NCBI GenBank assembly: GCA_016748015.1
Contig: JAAOMT010000571.1
Coordinates: forward strand, 933,095-997,094
Reading direction: 5' to 3'
Source of the DNA: Geosiphon pyriformis
Lineage: Eukaryota; Glomeromycota; Glomeromycetes; Archaeosporales; Geosiphonaceae
Length of the DNA stretch: 64,000 nt
Shown here: positions 23,701 to 35,647 of the stretch, piece by piece
Position numbering within the stretch: position 1 is the first letter of the stretch
Layout of the letters: each line of letters begins with the position of its first letter
Made by a program: the position numbers and the translations under genes
The notes under the pieces: generated by a model
Database searches by the model: none
The model's input: only the letters and a program-made list of their open reading frames with translations
Told to the model about the DNA's origin: nothing

Positions 23701-25175
23701 TTTGTATTGGTTTGCTTGAATGCTCCTCCTTCGTTTGGACAGAATAAACAAGACACCGGATTTTCTGGAGAAATCATGCATTTGCGACATAGCCATTGTC
23801 CTTCTGGGATATAAGGAATGCCGTAACAATCTTGATGAACGGCTAGATTGCACCCGTCGCAGAATACGATTGCATTGCTATTTTCACATTCCGTATCATC
23901 ACAAATGGCGCAAGCGGAATCTTCTGGCTGTATGTTATCTTTGTCTGGGGTTGATTTGGGGATATTTTTAGTCAAATCGAACCATTCTTTCTCAAGCCGA
24001 TCCATCAGCATTTCAAATATATTCTCTGATATTTCGCCAAAGTCCTCTTTCTTCCTCTCGGAATTGATCATTGAAAGCCATTTTTGATCCTGTTCATCCA
24101 TATCGTATTCAACCCGCTCGGCGAGTTCCATTTCTGTAGGTTCTAAGTATCGGATGTAGTGGCCTTCTGGTCTCGAGAAACCTTTGTAATCGTAAGTATC
24201 ATCATGGGGATTGTAACGAGAGCGCTGAAAGGAGGGTTTGGGGAGTTTCTTTTGCAGTGTTTGAGTAGTTTCTTCTGCAGCTTTAATCATAGTTGTATCT
24301 TTTATTTCGTCCTTCACACCTAAATTCACATCTTGGAACGAGATATCTGTTTCTTGCATAATATCAACATCAGATAAAGATTTAGGAGCAATAAATTCCT
24401 TATCAATTTCCATCATATCTTTTTCGCCTTCGTATTTGACAAGGCTTTTTGAATTTATCGTTTCCATCTTATCTTCATTCATGTCGAGCTTCTGGATATT
24501 AGAAGAAATTTCGTCAATTCCTGTTCTTTCTTGAATCATAAGATCAACATCTTTATCTGCCACATCTGGCTGTTTAAGGGAAATCACGACAAGTTCTGAT
24601 GATTCTTTAGAAGTCTCCTCCATTTTGATATCTGAGGTCAAAAGAGAATTAGTTTCTTTTGGTGTTTCTATATCTTGATTGAGAGAGAAACCAACCACAT
24701 TTTCAAAATCTGGAGCTGGTGGCAAAGAATTTGTCATCTGGATACTCCTGCTCTCAGAGATTTTAGAAACCAACAGTTCAATACGATCGACATGGGGCAG
24801 GGATGTGTTTTGCTCTGCAACTTCGAGGCCAGAGTCCTCTTTAACTGGAATTATTACCAAACTAAGAGGCTCGTTAAGGTCCAGATCGGGGAAGAAATCG
24901 GTGTAAGGGCGTTCTTCGCGAGGCTTTTCTTCATATTCTGCAGGCAGCTTTTCGGAGTCGTTGCTAGCTGGAGGATCATCTACAATGATGACGCCGGGTG
25001 TTTTGGTAAACTCCTTTGACTTTTTGGCTTTGTTTGTTCGGCGTTTATTAGCGGGACGATTTTGTCGTAATTTGTCGCGTCCCCTTCCTCTTCCCTTCGG
25101 GGTAGGGGGAGCTCTCACATTTACTGAGAGATTCTTAGTTCTTTTTGTTGAATTAGAGCTTTCTCCTGTTTCCAT
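20780..25175 (-). CDS. NTO1/BRPF-type scaffold of an H3 acetyltransferase complex
   Basis: Eight exons keep frame: 22881-25175, 22741-22803, 22493-22666, 22262-22393, 21568-22186, 21258-21481, 21051-21175 and 20780-20978, giving 1276 aa. N-terminal 320 residues are acidic and disordered after an AT-hook-like TPKGRGRGRDK. Next is an EPL1-like region (about 328-395: HYIRYLEPTEMELAERVEYD, DEQDQKWL). PHD1 (about 418-466) has CAICDD..FCDGCNLAVHQDCYG..WLCRKC, then the knuckle CLFCPNEGGAFKQT and an ePHD (HWAHLLCGVWIPE..CYIC..CFTAFHVTCARRA..YCDKH). A bromodomain spans exons 4-5 (FAKPVSLDEAPDYLDHIKNP, TNAMFYNTSNTIY). A PWWP begins SFGSLVWAKMQGFPWYPAE near 1151. In NuA3/MOZ-type complexes this scaffold ties a MYST acetyltransferase to methylated H3. 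It is nuclear. Family assignment is very firm. Confidence 0.94.
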
Positions 25176-25601
25176 TTTTAGAATAATGTTTCTCAGATCG
25201 CCTCGTTTTAGCGATTCTTATTGTGTAAATAAAACTCAAAAACTGGCGATGTCAAAATGGCTGATAAGCTTTTTCAAAAAAATTGGGAAAGCGAGGCTGA
25301 GTAGTGTCCGAGTCCGATATATATCTCAACAAAAAAATGAAAACTCTCAGAAATATCTTTGTAGAGATCCCAATATTTACTCCTGTTGCTCACGATCTTT
25401 TGGAGGATGAAGTTTCCAAGCAGCCATCAAAGAAAGATAATATGAGTGAAATGTATGGCTGAGTCAATGCTGAGTCACGGTCAAAATATATCAGGCTAAT
25501 AGTAACCTATTTTCGGGAAAGTGTGATCGTCTTGATCGTCCTAATAATATTTTTCTCAACTTTTTAGATTTTAAACTTGGTCGAATATAATCACTGCCAT
25601 T
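25176..25601. promoter_or_regulatory. Divergent promoter region, NTO1/BRPF (-) and DUS4 (+)
   Basis: The two start codons point away from each other and are 426 bp apart, so both promoters and 5' UTRs must lie here. A GATATATATC stretch near 25316 is TATA-like, but its position relative to either transcript is unknown. Confidence 0.5.
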
Positions 25602-27077
25602 ATGTCTTCCTCAGGTGACGATTCAACAGTCACAAAACCAAGGAGCTCGCCAATGGATCTATTGTTCTATAATAACGAAAAAAAATATATCAATGTGTGC
25701 GCGCCAATGGTTCGATACAGCAAATTGCCGTTTCGTGAGTTGGTTCGAGGGTGAGTATGGGATAATTATGGGAAATCTGGTTTAATATTTTTAAAATATT
25801 GTGCGATCAAGGATCCGTTTAAAATACCTAATCGATGGCATTTCTGATCTATCAACGCAAAAAGCCTATTATGTTCTTTTTGCTACACCTTTCATCTCCC
25901 TCAAGCCTACCCTTATCTCTTTTTTTAAGTAAAGCTATGATGTGGACCTCGCATATACTCCAATGATTCTCGCGGCAGACTTTTTAAACTCTCAATACGC
26001 ACGTGACTCCGAATTTACAACCAACGATCGTGATGATCCCTTGATTATACAATTCGCTGCACACAATGGGAAAGATCTGGCCGATGCAGCGGAACTAGTT
26101 GCTCCTTATGTAAATGGGATTGGTAAAGTCAGAAAACAAATTTTACACGAGGGGATTAACTCGTGATCATTAACTAATTCTAAATTATCATGAATCAAAT
26201 CCTCAAAGATCTGAATTGTGGGTGTCCACAGCGATGGGCAATTAGTGAAGGAATTGGTGCACATCTCTTGTCTAATCCTGAACTGGTGAAAGATATGATT
26301 CAACAAGTGAAAGGGCGTGGATTGTCAATTCCCTGCTCGATCAAGATCCGAATTCATTCGGATTTACGGTATTGGTCCTATATCGAAAAAACTTTCTGAT
26401 CGTCGTAGGAAATACATTCCTATTTACTTTATAATTAATCAAATCATCCTAATTGCTCATATTCGAAAGCGAAACCGTCGAGTTAGCAAAACGTGCCGAG
26501 TCAATGGGCCTTGACTTTCTCGCCGTTCACGGTCGTACCCGCCATCAGAAATCTAATGCAACAGTCAATCTAGATGCGATCAAACTTATCAAACAATCCC
26601 TCAATATCCCAGTGATTGCCAACGGGGATATTTTCTCATTCCAAGACGCCGAAAGAGTATACGCGGAAACAGGTGTCAATGGGGTTATGTCCGCGCGGGG
26701 GATTTTACAAAATCCGGCCTTGTTTGCCGATTACCATACGACGCCATGGGAATGCATAGAGCGATTTGTGAGAATCTCGTTAGCCTATGGAACGAATCAT
26801 TTTATATTTCATCATCATCTGTGAGTACTAAAAATGATACCATTGATTGAATAGTGATCTACCGTTTAGCTCAAATTGTGATCAAGAAGATTTCAAAGTA
26901 TTGTGATAATTAATAGAGTATTATTAATTTCAACACTCTTACTCTCTTTTATGTTACCTTAGAATGTATATGTTCGAGAATGTGATGAGCAAGGCAGAAC
27001 GAAAAACTTTTAATATTTTACCAAGCATTCCTGCCATCCTAGATCACTTGGAGGAACATTACGGCCTGGTAGCATGA
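25602..27077 (+). CDS. tRNA-dihydrouridine synthase, DUS4 family
   Basis: Five exons keep frame: 25602-25750, 25935-26122, 26209-26368, 26470-26820 and 26963-27077, giving 320 aa. It is an FMN-dependent reductase; DUS4 enzymes make dihydrouridine at positions 20a/20b of cytosolic tRNA. Motifs in order: NVCAPMVRYSKLPFRELVRG (substrate/FMN pocket), DLAYTPMILA, SEFTTNDRDDPLIIQFAA, DLNCGCPQRWAISEGIGAHL with the catalytic Cys in GCP, CSIKIRIH, LDFLAVHGRTRHQKS, IPVIANGDIFS and TGVNGVMSARGILQNPALFA. It is divergent to the NTO1/BRPF-type gene and convergent with the G-patch gene (199 bp between stops). The length is on the short side, with no extra RNA-binding domain, as usual for DUS4. Confidence 0.93.
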
Positions 27078-27276
27078 TTGGGCAACTATACAAAATAACT
27101 TATTTCTTAGAAAGAATTTGGTACTCACGAGCCAAGAGGCCAATTAAAAGGATTTTGTTGAATTTTGAAATTCAGAGTTTGCAATTTAATTCGCTCTGAA
27201 AAGGCATAAAGCCCAACTGAGATATAATAGTTTTCTACTCTTTCTAATCTATTTCTATGGATGATTTTATGTTACA

Positions 27277-28697
27277 TCATTTCTTTTTCCTCGATTTTTT
27301 TAACTTTTTTTCAATCTTGTCTTCTTTTAACTCGCATCCTCTTTTTCTTTCTGAACGGCCGCTCTCTTTCTTCTTTTGATCATGATCATTTATTTCCTCC
27401 ATTAACCCCATATCCTTTAATTTAACCTCCTCTTTTGCTGCTGTTACTTCCTTCTCGAGACTCCTTGTTTTCTTTTTGTGGCTCGTCTTTTTCTTACTAT
27501 TAGTCGTAACATTGACATGCTCTTTCTTTTCTTTTTTACTCTCCTTAACCTTCTTTGCATCGCCTAACTCCTGATTAGCGGGTAAAAATTCAACAATCTT
27601 TTGAGTATCCACGAGACTCGATCCCTTTGATCTCTCCAATTCTCTAAATAATCAACCGAACTTAATTATACCATTTATAAAAAATATGAATGAAACTAGA
27701 GTCCATTAAACTTGCCTATCACTAGTATCGTCGTCCAACTTTGAATTGTCTTTCGTCATCTCTAAATCTTTATGCTGACTCACTGCGTCCGTTCTTGGTT
27801 TTGGAGATTCCTTTCGAGCCTTCACAAAATTACTATACAAAGCATTCTTGGCTACCAGCCTTGAGACCATCGTAGCCGTTGAGGTTGTTTCCGTCGTTTG
27901 TGATAATTGCTCCTCTGTTACTTTCATTTCAATGAGGCTTCTATTTGCTTCTCTGCCAAGACCATTTCTCAATTCTCCATCACCCGAATTATTTATTGAA
28001 GCCTCACTACCATCTTGATCACTATAAAGACTACCACTATTTCCATACATATACTCACTTGTAGAAATGAGACCCATTCGATTCCGTGGTGGTGTATATT
28101 TCTTTATTTTTGAGACTTGCTTGAAATAATAATTTTCCATAATTCCATTTCCAATCAGTCATCCAATGTCATAAATTATTCATTAAGAAAATTGGTTGTT
28201 AAAAAAGAAAAGAAAAAACATATTTTGGAACTGAAGAACATCATAATCGAAACCATACCACATCTGAGTCACCGTCAGGACTTTTTGTCGTGGCAACTTT
28301 AATATTATTCAGTGCGCCATTATATACATGATCCCACCATGCAAAGCCCCATTCTTCACGGCCAACACCCAGCTATAATGAAATTTCAATGAAAACAAAG
28401 ATTGAAAATCATTTCGATCGTTTCCTCTAAAAATTCCTTTCGCTCTGTACATCAAGTACTCACCCCCTTCGTATCGTTTTTTTTCGCCACGCGAATAGCA
28501 CGAGTCATACCTTCTTTGTGTTTTCCAAGTCCTTGACCCGGTTCCCAACCGTACTTTTTCAATTGAAGTTCGGCGAACGGTGCTGCCACATCGTTTGCCG
28601 TTACTGTTTTTACATGACTGATCATGGAGGTGGTAACGGCATCACTTTTGGAACCTGATAGGAAAGTTTTTCTAATTGTATTATTTTTGCGTGGCAT
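27277..28697 (-). CDS. G-patch domain protein (GPATCH4-like)
   Basis: Four exons keep frame: 28464-28697, 28259-28372, 27716-28119 and 27277-27643, giving 372 aa. The N-terminal G-patch reads LKKYGWEPGQGLGKHKEGMT (about residues 46-65), followed by RAIRVAKKNDTKG, and exon 2 gives LGVGREEWGFAWWDHVYNGA, a combination typical of GPATCH4, a nucleolar activator/partner of an RNA helicase. The middle is Ser/Thr-rich and the last 120 residues are a Lys/Glu-rich basic tail (KKLKKSRKKK end), fitting nucleolar localisation. The third intron (27644-27715) has an AG|GCAAGT donor, an optimal GC-AG site; no GT donor keeps the frame so well. The gene is convergent with DUS4 and divergent from the DusA-type gene. 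Confidence 0.9.
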
Positions 28698-29418
28698 AAG
28701 AAAAAGTAGAATAAGGCCTATATAAATGCGCATCAGAAAAATTTTTTAGATATTTGTATTGGCGATCCTTTTTCTTCTCATTTAAACACGTGAAGGGCAA
28801 TTACTGACGAATTTTTCGAATTCATATTTTTGCTAGCTAAATTGTTTTACTACACTTTTATGAAGGTTGACAAAAACTTTTAACGCGTGCTCTCAGATTC
28901 CCTGTACTTATTTTCTTTAATTGTTGCATTTTTACACATTATTTCGACTTCCTTGAGTGGGTTCTCAATATATTCAAAATTTCTGATAGGTATTTCAGTT
29001 GTAGAATTTTGGATTTAGCTCTTGTTTATATGAATTAAATATGTAAATACTATTTTCTTTTGTGTCAGTAATTCTTTTCAACATTTAATTTAATTAAAAA
29101 CTTTTTGTCAAAATAAATTACACTTTCCTGTGTTATACTTTAAATGAATAATCATGCTTTGGGACTTTATTTACATTTATCAAAGCCAAAATATTGCATT
29201 ATTAATTGTTCAACATATTTATTTAATTATTCATTCAAAATAAACTTTTTTAAATGATATTATGTAAATTATATAATTATTAAAATTTTTAAAGCATTTT
29301 AAATAAACATAATATAATTAAAATAATCATCTGAACAGTTTTGTCATATGGCAAAGGAAATAAATAAATACCCGAAAAAGAAAATCCATTGTTCTCTAAT
29401 TCAATCACGTGATATATC
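28698..29418. promoter_or_regulatory. Divergent promoter region, GPATCH4-like (-) and DusA-like (+)
   Basis: 721 bp separate the two start codons. The region is AT-rich toward the plus-strand gene. It must contain both promoters; I could not support any specific element. Confidence 0.45.
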
Positions 29419-31542
29419 ATGAGTATGAGTAATATAAAATTTTTATCCCCCCATAGATTTTTCTCTCAATATCCAAACATGACCAATCCGTACCAAAGAT
29501 TCCAATTAATCTCGCCCATATTCTCCATTGGGATCTTTAAAAATCCTTCAATACGTGATAAAATTGCTGGAATCAATGATATTCTAATCATTAAAAATTG
29601 CTGCTGGCGAAGTTTTGAATCACTTTCTTCTAACAAAGCCATTACTCTTTATAAAGAACCCAATAATAAGATTAATATAATCAACTTTAATCAAAATTCC
29701 ATTATCGGTTCAATAGTTAATTCTTCTATTGATAGTAAAATCAATTTAGTGAATACTCAGTATGAGGGTGAAAAAAGCACAAATCTTTCAGGCACTCTGC
29801 TGAATCAGATCGAAGTCAAAAAGAAAAGTTTTATAAAAAATCGGATAAGTGTTGCACCAATGTATAAAGTTACGACACAGGTAATATCTATTATAATCAC
29901 GCTCAAAGTATTATCACAATATTTTTTTGCTAATCCTTTTTTAAAATCTTTTTAGCATTTTCTCCAACTCTGCCGAATCATCTCTTCAAACATTTCTCTC
30001 TACACCGAGATGATCCCTTGCAACACCATTCTCAAGCACAATGAATCGAAAACCCTGTCAAGGGTGATCGGTAAACCACTTCCAGATACAGTAGTACAAC
30101 TGGGTGGTGCGGATCCGAGTCAGCTTGGAGAGGCCGTAAAGATATTAGAAAGGGAAGGTTGGAGAGAGTTTAATTTAAATGTGGGATGTCCGAGTACCGA
30201 TGTTCAGGTGCGTTTCACATTTTGAGATCTGGCTTAACCATTAGTGCCCAAGAAACCATATTGCCTGATTTTGTGGATTTTATTAAATCAATCATTTCTT
30301 TATCCAACACAGTGTGGTAGTTTTGGCGCAATTTTAATGAAAACTCCCGATCAAGTTGCACGTATTGTTACCGCAATGACGGAGGCTCAAGAAACCCCCA
30401 TGAGATTTCCGGTCACAGTAAAATGTCGTATAGGGGTTGATCAAATGGAATCTTACGAATTTTTACATCAATTTGTGGGTTATACACTTTATCTTTCCCC
30501 AAAATGTTTATAAACTTTATCCTATTTCCAATAACTTCCAATCTATCACTGCATGTCCAGATCTCAAAAGTATCTCAGACTGGTGTTGTAACCCACTTTA
30601 TATTACACGCTCGAAAATGCCTGCTTAAAGGTCTGAACCCTACCAAGAACCTCTCCGTTCCACCACTTAACTACAATCGTGTTTACGAGATCGCACGTAA
30701 TTTTCCAAACTTGAATTTCACCATTAATGGGGGCATTGATAGTATTGAGAAGCTAAAGGAACAGCTCCGACGAGTGGACGGAGTTATGATTGGTCGTAAA
30801 GGTAACTATCGAAGTTCGTTAATATTAGAAGTATATATTAATATTTGATTCAATTAATCGCTTCTATGAGTAAAGTATCTCATTGATCAAAAACATTTTA
30901 CCTGCAAACCTGATTTAAGTATCTAATCTCGATTATTAATTTCATTGAATACAAACAGTAAGAGAAGGGCCAACATTTCTCGCCGAAATTGAGCAAGGTA
31001 AAACCCTTTCAAACAAACCAAGAGTATTTGAATCCCACGCTATTTCCCTTCTTTCAATTATTCCATATCAAAATAGATTTACACGGAATCTCGCCAAAAT
31101 CTGAAATTCAAATAATTCAAGAATATCTTGGTAGGCATCAATTTAACTATAAATAATCAGCCCACTCATTCTCACATTTCAACATTTTACAACCCTCCTA
31201 AAAATCTCTGTTGATCAACAACATCGATGACATTTACTCAAAGATTACCTCGAATCTTACATCACCCACATCCCAAAAGCCTGGCCACTATCTCTTGGTA
31301 ATATATTGAACCCATTATATCCCATAATTCCTGGAAAAAAAGGCAAGTTTTTTCGAACACATTTACAAGAAACCACTAGAGAATTGAAGCGCCGTAAACC
31401 CCAGATTGCTGGTCATCTTACTGAGGAGAATGATCTTGATGATCCGCTGGTGTCGCGATCAAAACTGGCTGCCACGATTCGAAAGCTCATCCAAAAGAGT
31501 TTAACCGAAGCTTCACGGGCATGTAAGTCAAAGATTGGATAA
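29419..31542 (+). CDS. tRNA-dihydrouridine synthase, bacterial DusA type
   Basis: Seven exons keep frame: 29419-29880, 29956-30207, 30313-30478, 30571-30801, 30959-30997, 31077-31130 and 31244-31542, giving 500 aa. The core follows DusA: SVAPMYKVTTQHFLQLCRII, SLYTEMIPCNTILKHN, VVQLGGADPSQLGEAVKILE, EFNLNVGCPSTDVQ with the catalytic Cys, CGSFGAILMKTPDQVARIV, PVTVKCRIGVDQMESYEFLH, HFILHARKCLLKGLNP, PPLNYNRVYEIARNFPNLNF, TINGGIDSIE and VDGVMIGRKV. DusA makes dihydrouridine at positions 20/20a in bacterial tRNA. About 145 residues precede the core, starting MSMSNIKFLSPHRFFSQYPN, which could be an organelle-targeting leader. The C-terminal tail (FFRTHLQETTRELKRRKP) is basic. Seven exons with fungal-size introns argue for a resident nuclear gene and against contamination. 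Confidence 0.92.
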
Positions 31543-31782
31543 TCCTTAGGTGACTGACCAATTTCGATGTCTCGACGTCAAGATTTTCATTACAAAGCAA
31601 CTTTTATCAATTTTTAGCGAATTCGAATTATAATCTTTAGGGTAATTAAAGTCCAGGATCAATTCCAAAAAATTATATTTGAAACACTTTGCCCCTAGTA
31701 CTATCTATCTAAAAATAATCCCTTCCTCATTCCGCATCTAGAGGCCAAACCTATAAATGTCTATAAATTCAAATTTTTCATC

Positions 31783-34503
31783 TCAAATTTTTGAGCTTCC
31801 CCTTTCATCCCATCTTGATCGGCTACCGGGTTTACCTTCAACAAAAGATGAATTTGGTCTATCACGTGGTCTAAAACTTGATCTTGCGTCAGTTTTTGCT
31901 TTGAATCCTTCTCCAGAATTTGGGTTTTGTCCAAAACCCGAAACTTGCCATTGCTTTTTTTCACGTATTGAATACATCTCTTTTATCTTTGTAAGCCCTG
32001 ATATGGTTCCTTCGTTGCGGTTACTTATTTCTCTTTCTTTATGTGTCTTAGAAGGCGAGTAATCCCATTTCTGACTGTGGTTGGATCTATCCCGATCTTC
32101 ATTATAGAACTTTGAAGGGCTATTTACGCGTCCTGAATGTCTCAAATTATTTTCATCTTCAAATCCGGATTTATATTTATTTTCCCTATTAATTGAATTT
32201 GATTTAACCTTATGATAGCTTGGTCTGACGCGCGCTTCCATTTCAAGCGAATTTTGTTTCATAGCCTCGGATTGATCTGATCGCCTCACGAACTTTTCTT
32301 CAATTCTTGAGCCCTGCCATATATTTTGTTCATAATTACCTCCGAAATCTTTACGGTATATCTTACCTAATTTTGATTCTGCGTCACGGTAAATTCCCCC
32401 TTGTTCCCTTGAATTTTTTCTAGAAATCCCATCATCCCATTGATTATTACTGCTGTATCTGCCCCTTTCTTCAGATCCTAATTTATATTGGCTATTCCTA
32501 ATATCTGAATTGGGTTTAGCCCATGCTTCTGTTTGAGACTTGTCTAGATCCTCCACCCTTGGAATTTTCCAACTTTTTTCTTTCCTTTTAATAGACTCGG
32601 ATGGTTGATTAGAGAACTCATGTTCCGTAGATTTCTTCCCCTCCCTTTCTCGATCCATCTGTCTTTGCCCTCGTTCTTGTGCCACCTCTTTCTTTTCTAC
32701 TTTTTTCTGCTGCTTTGTGTTCACTTGCTTCTCCTTTAACTCAACCTCGGAATTCTCCAAAAGTTCATTTAGCATATATTGATATTGATTTCTCATAAAC
32801 CTCCAGATTTCCTTTTTGTCAGTTAATAATCCTTGACTGGCTTTTTCAAAAACAGCATCATAAGCAGATATCATGTTGCGCAAAAGAAATTCATTGAGTT
32901 GAATCGTTAATTTTTTTTTGTTTTTTACGGCTGTTGCGTTCAATCCAAGAGATTCGATTCTTTCGAGAAGCCAACATAATGGCTTTATTGATGCTTTTTT
33001 TTGGTTAATTGCTAACTCGAGCATTAAATTTAGAATATGAGAATCGGGTTTTACATCACCACAGATCATCTCTTCGAAAACTTTGGTCGCCGATATCCAA
33101 TTATTGCTAATTTTGATAGCAGTTAGCAGTAGGTCATAAGTTGCCAAATTTGGAGAAAGCGATCTTGATCTAATTTCATTTAGGACATTTACAGCCCCTT
33201 CTAGGTCATGCTTTTCGATATGTAAAGCGATCAATGTATTCAAATTAAAAATATCAACTTGGAGATTTGGGAATTTCGATACAACCTGGGAAAAAAAGGA
33301 AATCCCTTGCGAAAAAGCCTTTCCTTTAAAAAATATGCCCAGGCAAACATCAAGTGATTTTGTGGTCATCCCTATATCATATCGCGAAGATGCTGATACG
33401 ACTTGAGTATCATCAATTTGAAATCCATAAACCTGTTTAATAATTTGAAATCCCATTTCCGTGTCTCCAAAATTTTTGCAACAAAGCAACATAGCAGTAG
33501 TTAACTTGTCGTCGAGCTCTAGCTCGCCTCTTGCTCGTTCATTCACCTTATAACCCTGTACTTTATTGGTACGTTCAAGCTCTACTCTACGGTTCACTTC
33601 TTCCCAAAGCTTTCCAGCAACCTCAAAGCCCTCTGCACCGTTCCTAGCACATGATCCCAGCATTATTGTGTAAGTGTCCTTGTTGGCAAATAATTCCCCG
33701 CTGCCAAAAAGTTGTTCATAGTTTTCTTTCAAAGATGGAAAGTCATTATTGCGGCTACAAACTTTTAGCAAAGCGTTACCATGAATCACGTTAGGTTTGA
33801 TGGTTGTGTCACGAGAATCGTTGCGCATTTTCTCGATAACATTTATCGCATAGGCCACGTTATTAGCAAAAGAGCGTTTTTCGGCAATGCCGTTGAGTAA
33901 GACCGTGTAAGTTCTTTCGTTTGGTGCAAAACCTCTTCTTCTCATCTTGTAAATATCATCAAGAAGATTAAGTTACATACTCGATTAAGAAAGAGAAAAT
34001 TCAATAATAAAGAAGCTGAAAATGAGATCATGAAAATATATGAAAAACTATACCTCTGAGAACAAACGAAAACCCATTTTGACTTTTCCCAGTTCCACAG
34101 TTTCACTTATTAAATGATTCCATACGACTTCAGATACAGCATATTTCGGTGCACCCATAACAAAAGTAATTGCTTCATCCAGTTTCCCTTGCTTCGCAAG
34201 TTTTTGTACTTTATCGGACATCAAATAAGGGTCGTCTGGAATTTTGGTATGGCCGGGTAAAGGCTTGTATGGTAACTTTAATCCGAGCAAAGGCAAAGAA
34301 GTAGTGAGTGTACGAGTGTGAAATATCGTACCGATATCTTTTGTAAATAGAGGTGTTATACATATTGAAGGGGTGGTGAAGACTAATAGTAAGGTTGGTT
34401 TTCGAAAAGATAAGTAAAATTTTCGTAAAACTTTATGCGAAGCTTTTTCCCAAGCGTCAGGATATCTTGATTGACAATAACGCGCATGAATCATGGTCCA
34501 CAC
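31783..34503 (-). CDS. Pentatricopeptide repeat protein, probably mitochondrial
   Basis: Two exons, 34054-34503 and 31783-33945, keep frame and give 870 aa. The N-terminus (MWTMIHARYCQSRYPDAWEK and the following Arg/Lys/Ser/Thr-rich, acid-poor stretch to about residue 80) suits mitochondrial import. PPR motifs follow, for example LFSEMRRRGFAPNERTYTVL across the splice junction, PNVIHGNALLKVCSR, ANKDTYTIMLGSCARNG, VDIFNLNTLIALHIE, SPNLATYDLLLTAIKISNN and PDSHILNLMLELAINQ. The last 280 residues are charged and low-complexity (Arg/Lys/Glu/Ser/Asn). PPR proteins bind organellar RNA or the mitoribosome; which one this is cannot be told. The stop is 240 bp from the stop of the convergent DusA-type gene. 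Confidence 0.88.
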
Positions 34504-35430
34504 GAAGAAATGTCTGAGCTAGCAACAAATATTAAACGATCAGATATGCTAAATTTTCGTTTTGGAAATGAGTCATGAAAAGTCACATTTCAAGTTTACC
34601 GATTAACAAAACATTTTTTTGATGATGATAATGATTATACACATAATATTTGACGGTAAACAATAGTTTTTTTGAATTAATATATAATCTTAATGATGTA
34701 ATTAATATTTTTGTTAATATCATTACGTAAACCATCACGTGACCAAACAATCTGATCATTATTACTGAATTCTTATGTATTTTTATGTTTTGCTTTTTTT
34801 TAACAAAAGCAATATTAACAATTATATTTTTTTATCTTATTTTTACTAATATTATAGATAAAACTTTATTAAAACAATCACATTATGACTTGGTTCAAAA
34901 AATATGTTTTTTTTACTTTTTATTTTAATATTTAAATTATAGTTGTTTATTAATATTGATTTTATTACTGCTACTTTAACAACACAAAAATCATTATAAT
35001 ATATATATAAAATAACTTATTATTTAATTTTATAGTCAATAATTTAGTTAAAAATATTATTACAATTAATATAAATCTTAATTATTAATAACAAAGAAAA
35101 AAAATAAACAACAAAAAATATAAATTACAATTTATTGTTTTATTAATTATTAAGTGTTTTTTAATAGATAATTGTAGTAAAATTGGTAATAATATTGTTT
35201 AAAAGCTTGTTTGTATTTATTTTATGTAGAATATTATGATTTTTGGTGCTTATAATAAATTAAAAGAAACAGTTTTTAAGAATTTTATAATTTATTAGTT
35301 TTTGAAATTTTTTTATTATATTTAATAATTTGTTAAAAATCAAATTATTAATATTTTACTTATTAAGTTGTTTAATTATAAAACACAAAAATAACAGAGA
35401 ATTTTTTAATATAATAATTAATGAGTGAGA
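34504..35430. other. AT-rich intergenic at the edge of the gene island
   Basis: Upstream side of the PPR gene. From about 34800 it becomes strongly AT-rich like the other decayed repeat tracts. No gene or defined repeat was recognised. Confidence 0.5.
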
Positions 35431-35533
35431 TTCAAATGCTACCTACTGCTATACATCAAAAAAATGATCTAAAGTAGGCACAAATCATGTATTTTCTACA
35501 CGTGACCAGCCATTCGGGCCAGTCAAAACAACA

Positions 35534-35643
35534 CTACACAGCTATACGAACAGAAACTGAGTCACCAATACCAGAAAAAAATAAGCAACACTTGTAATAA
35601 CCAAAGTTAACACCAAAAGCCTCAACCATTCCCAGCAAATTGA
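35534..35643 (-). pseudogene. C-terminal end of LINE ORF2, cut off by the Gypsy insertion
   Basis: The minus strand reads (M)VNLLGMVEAFGVNFGYYK..CLFFSGIGDSVSVRIAV then stop. It continues the ORF2 frame that stops abruptly at 45892 on the other side of the Gypsy element (..SSKFSAGM). The CCAT/ATGG duplication at the break explains the join. Confidence 0.75.
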
Positions 35644-35647
35644 CCAT
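35644..35647. repeat. Target-site duplication CCAT, left copy
   Basis: CCAT directly before TGTTAC of the 5' LTR, matched by CCAT at 45892-45895 after the 3' LTR. Confidence 0.75.

Noticed and set aside
24675-25410. Plus-strand open frames opposite the NTO1/BRPF first exon
   Set aside because: They are antisense shadows of a strongly conserved coding exon and show no motif of their own.
29419-31542. DusA-like gene as bacterial contamination
   Set aside because: It is split by six fungal-type introns with GT-AG borders and sits between fungal genes on the same stretch.
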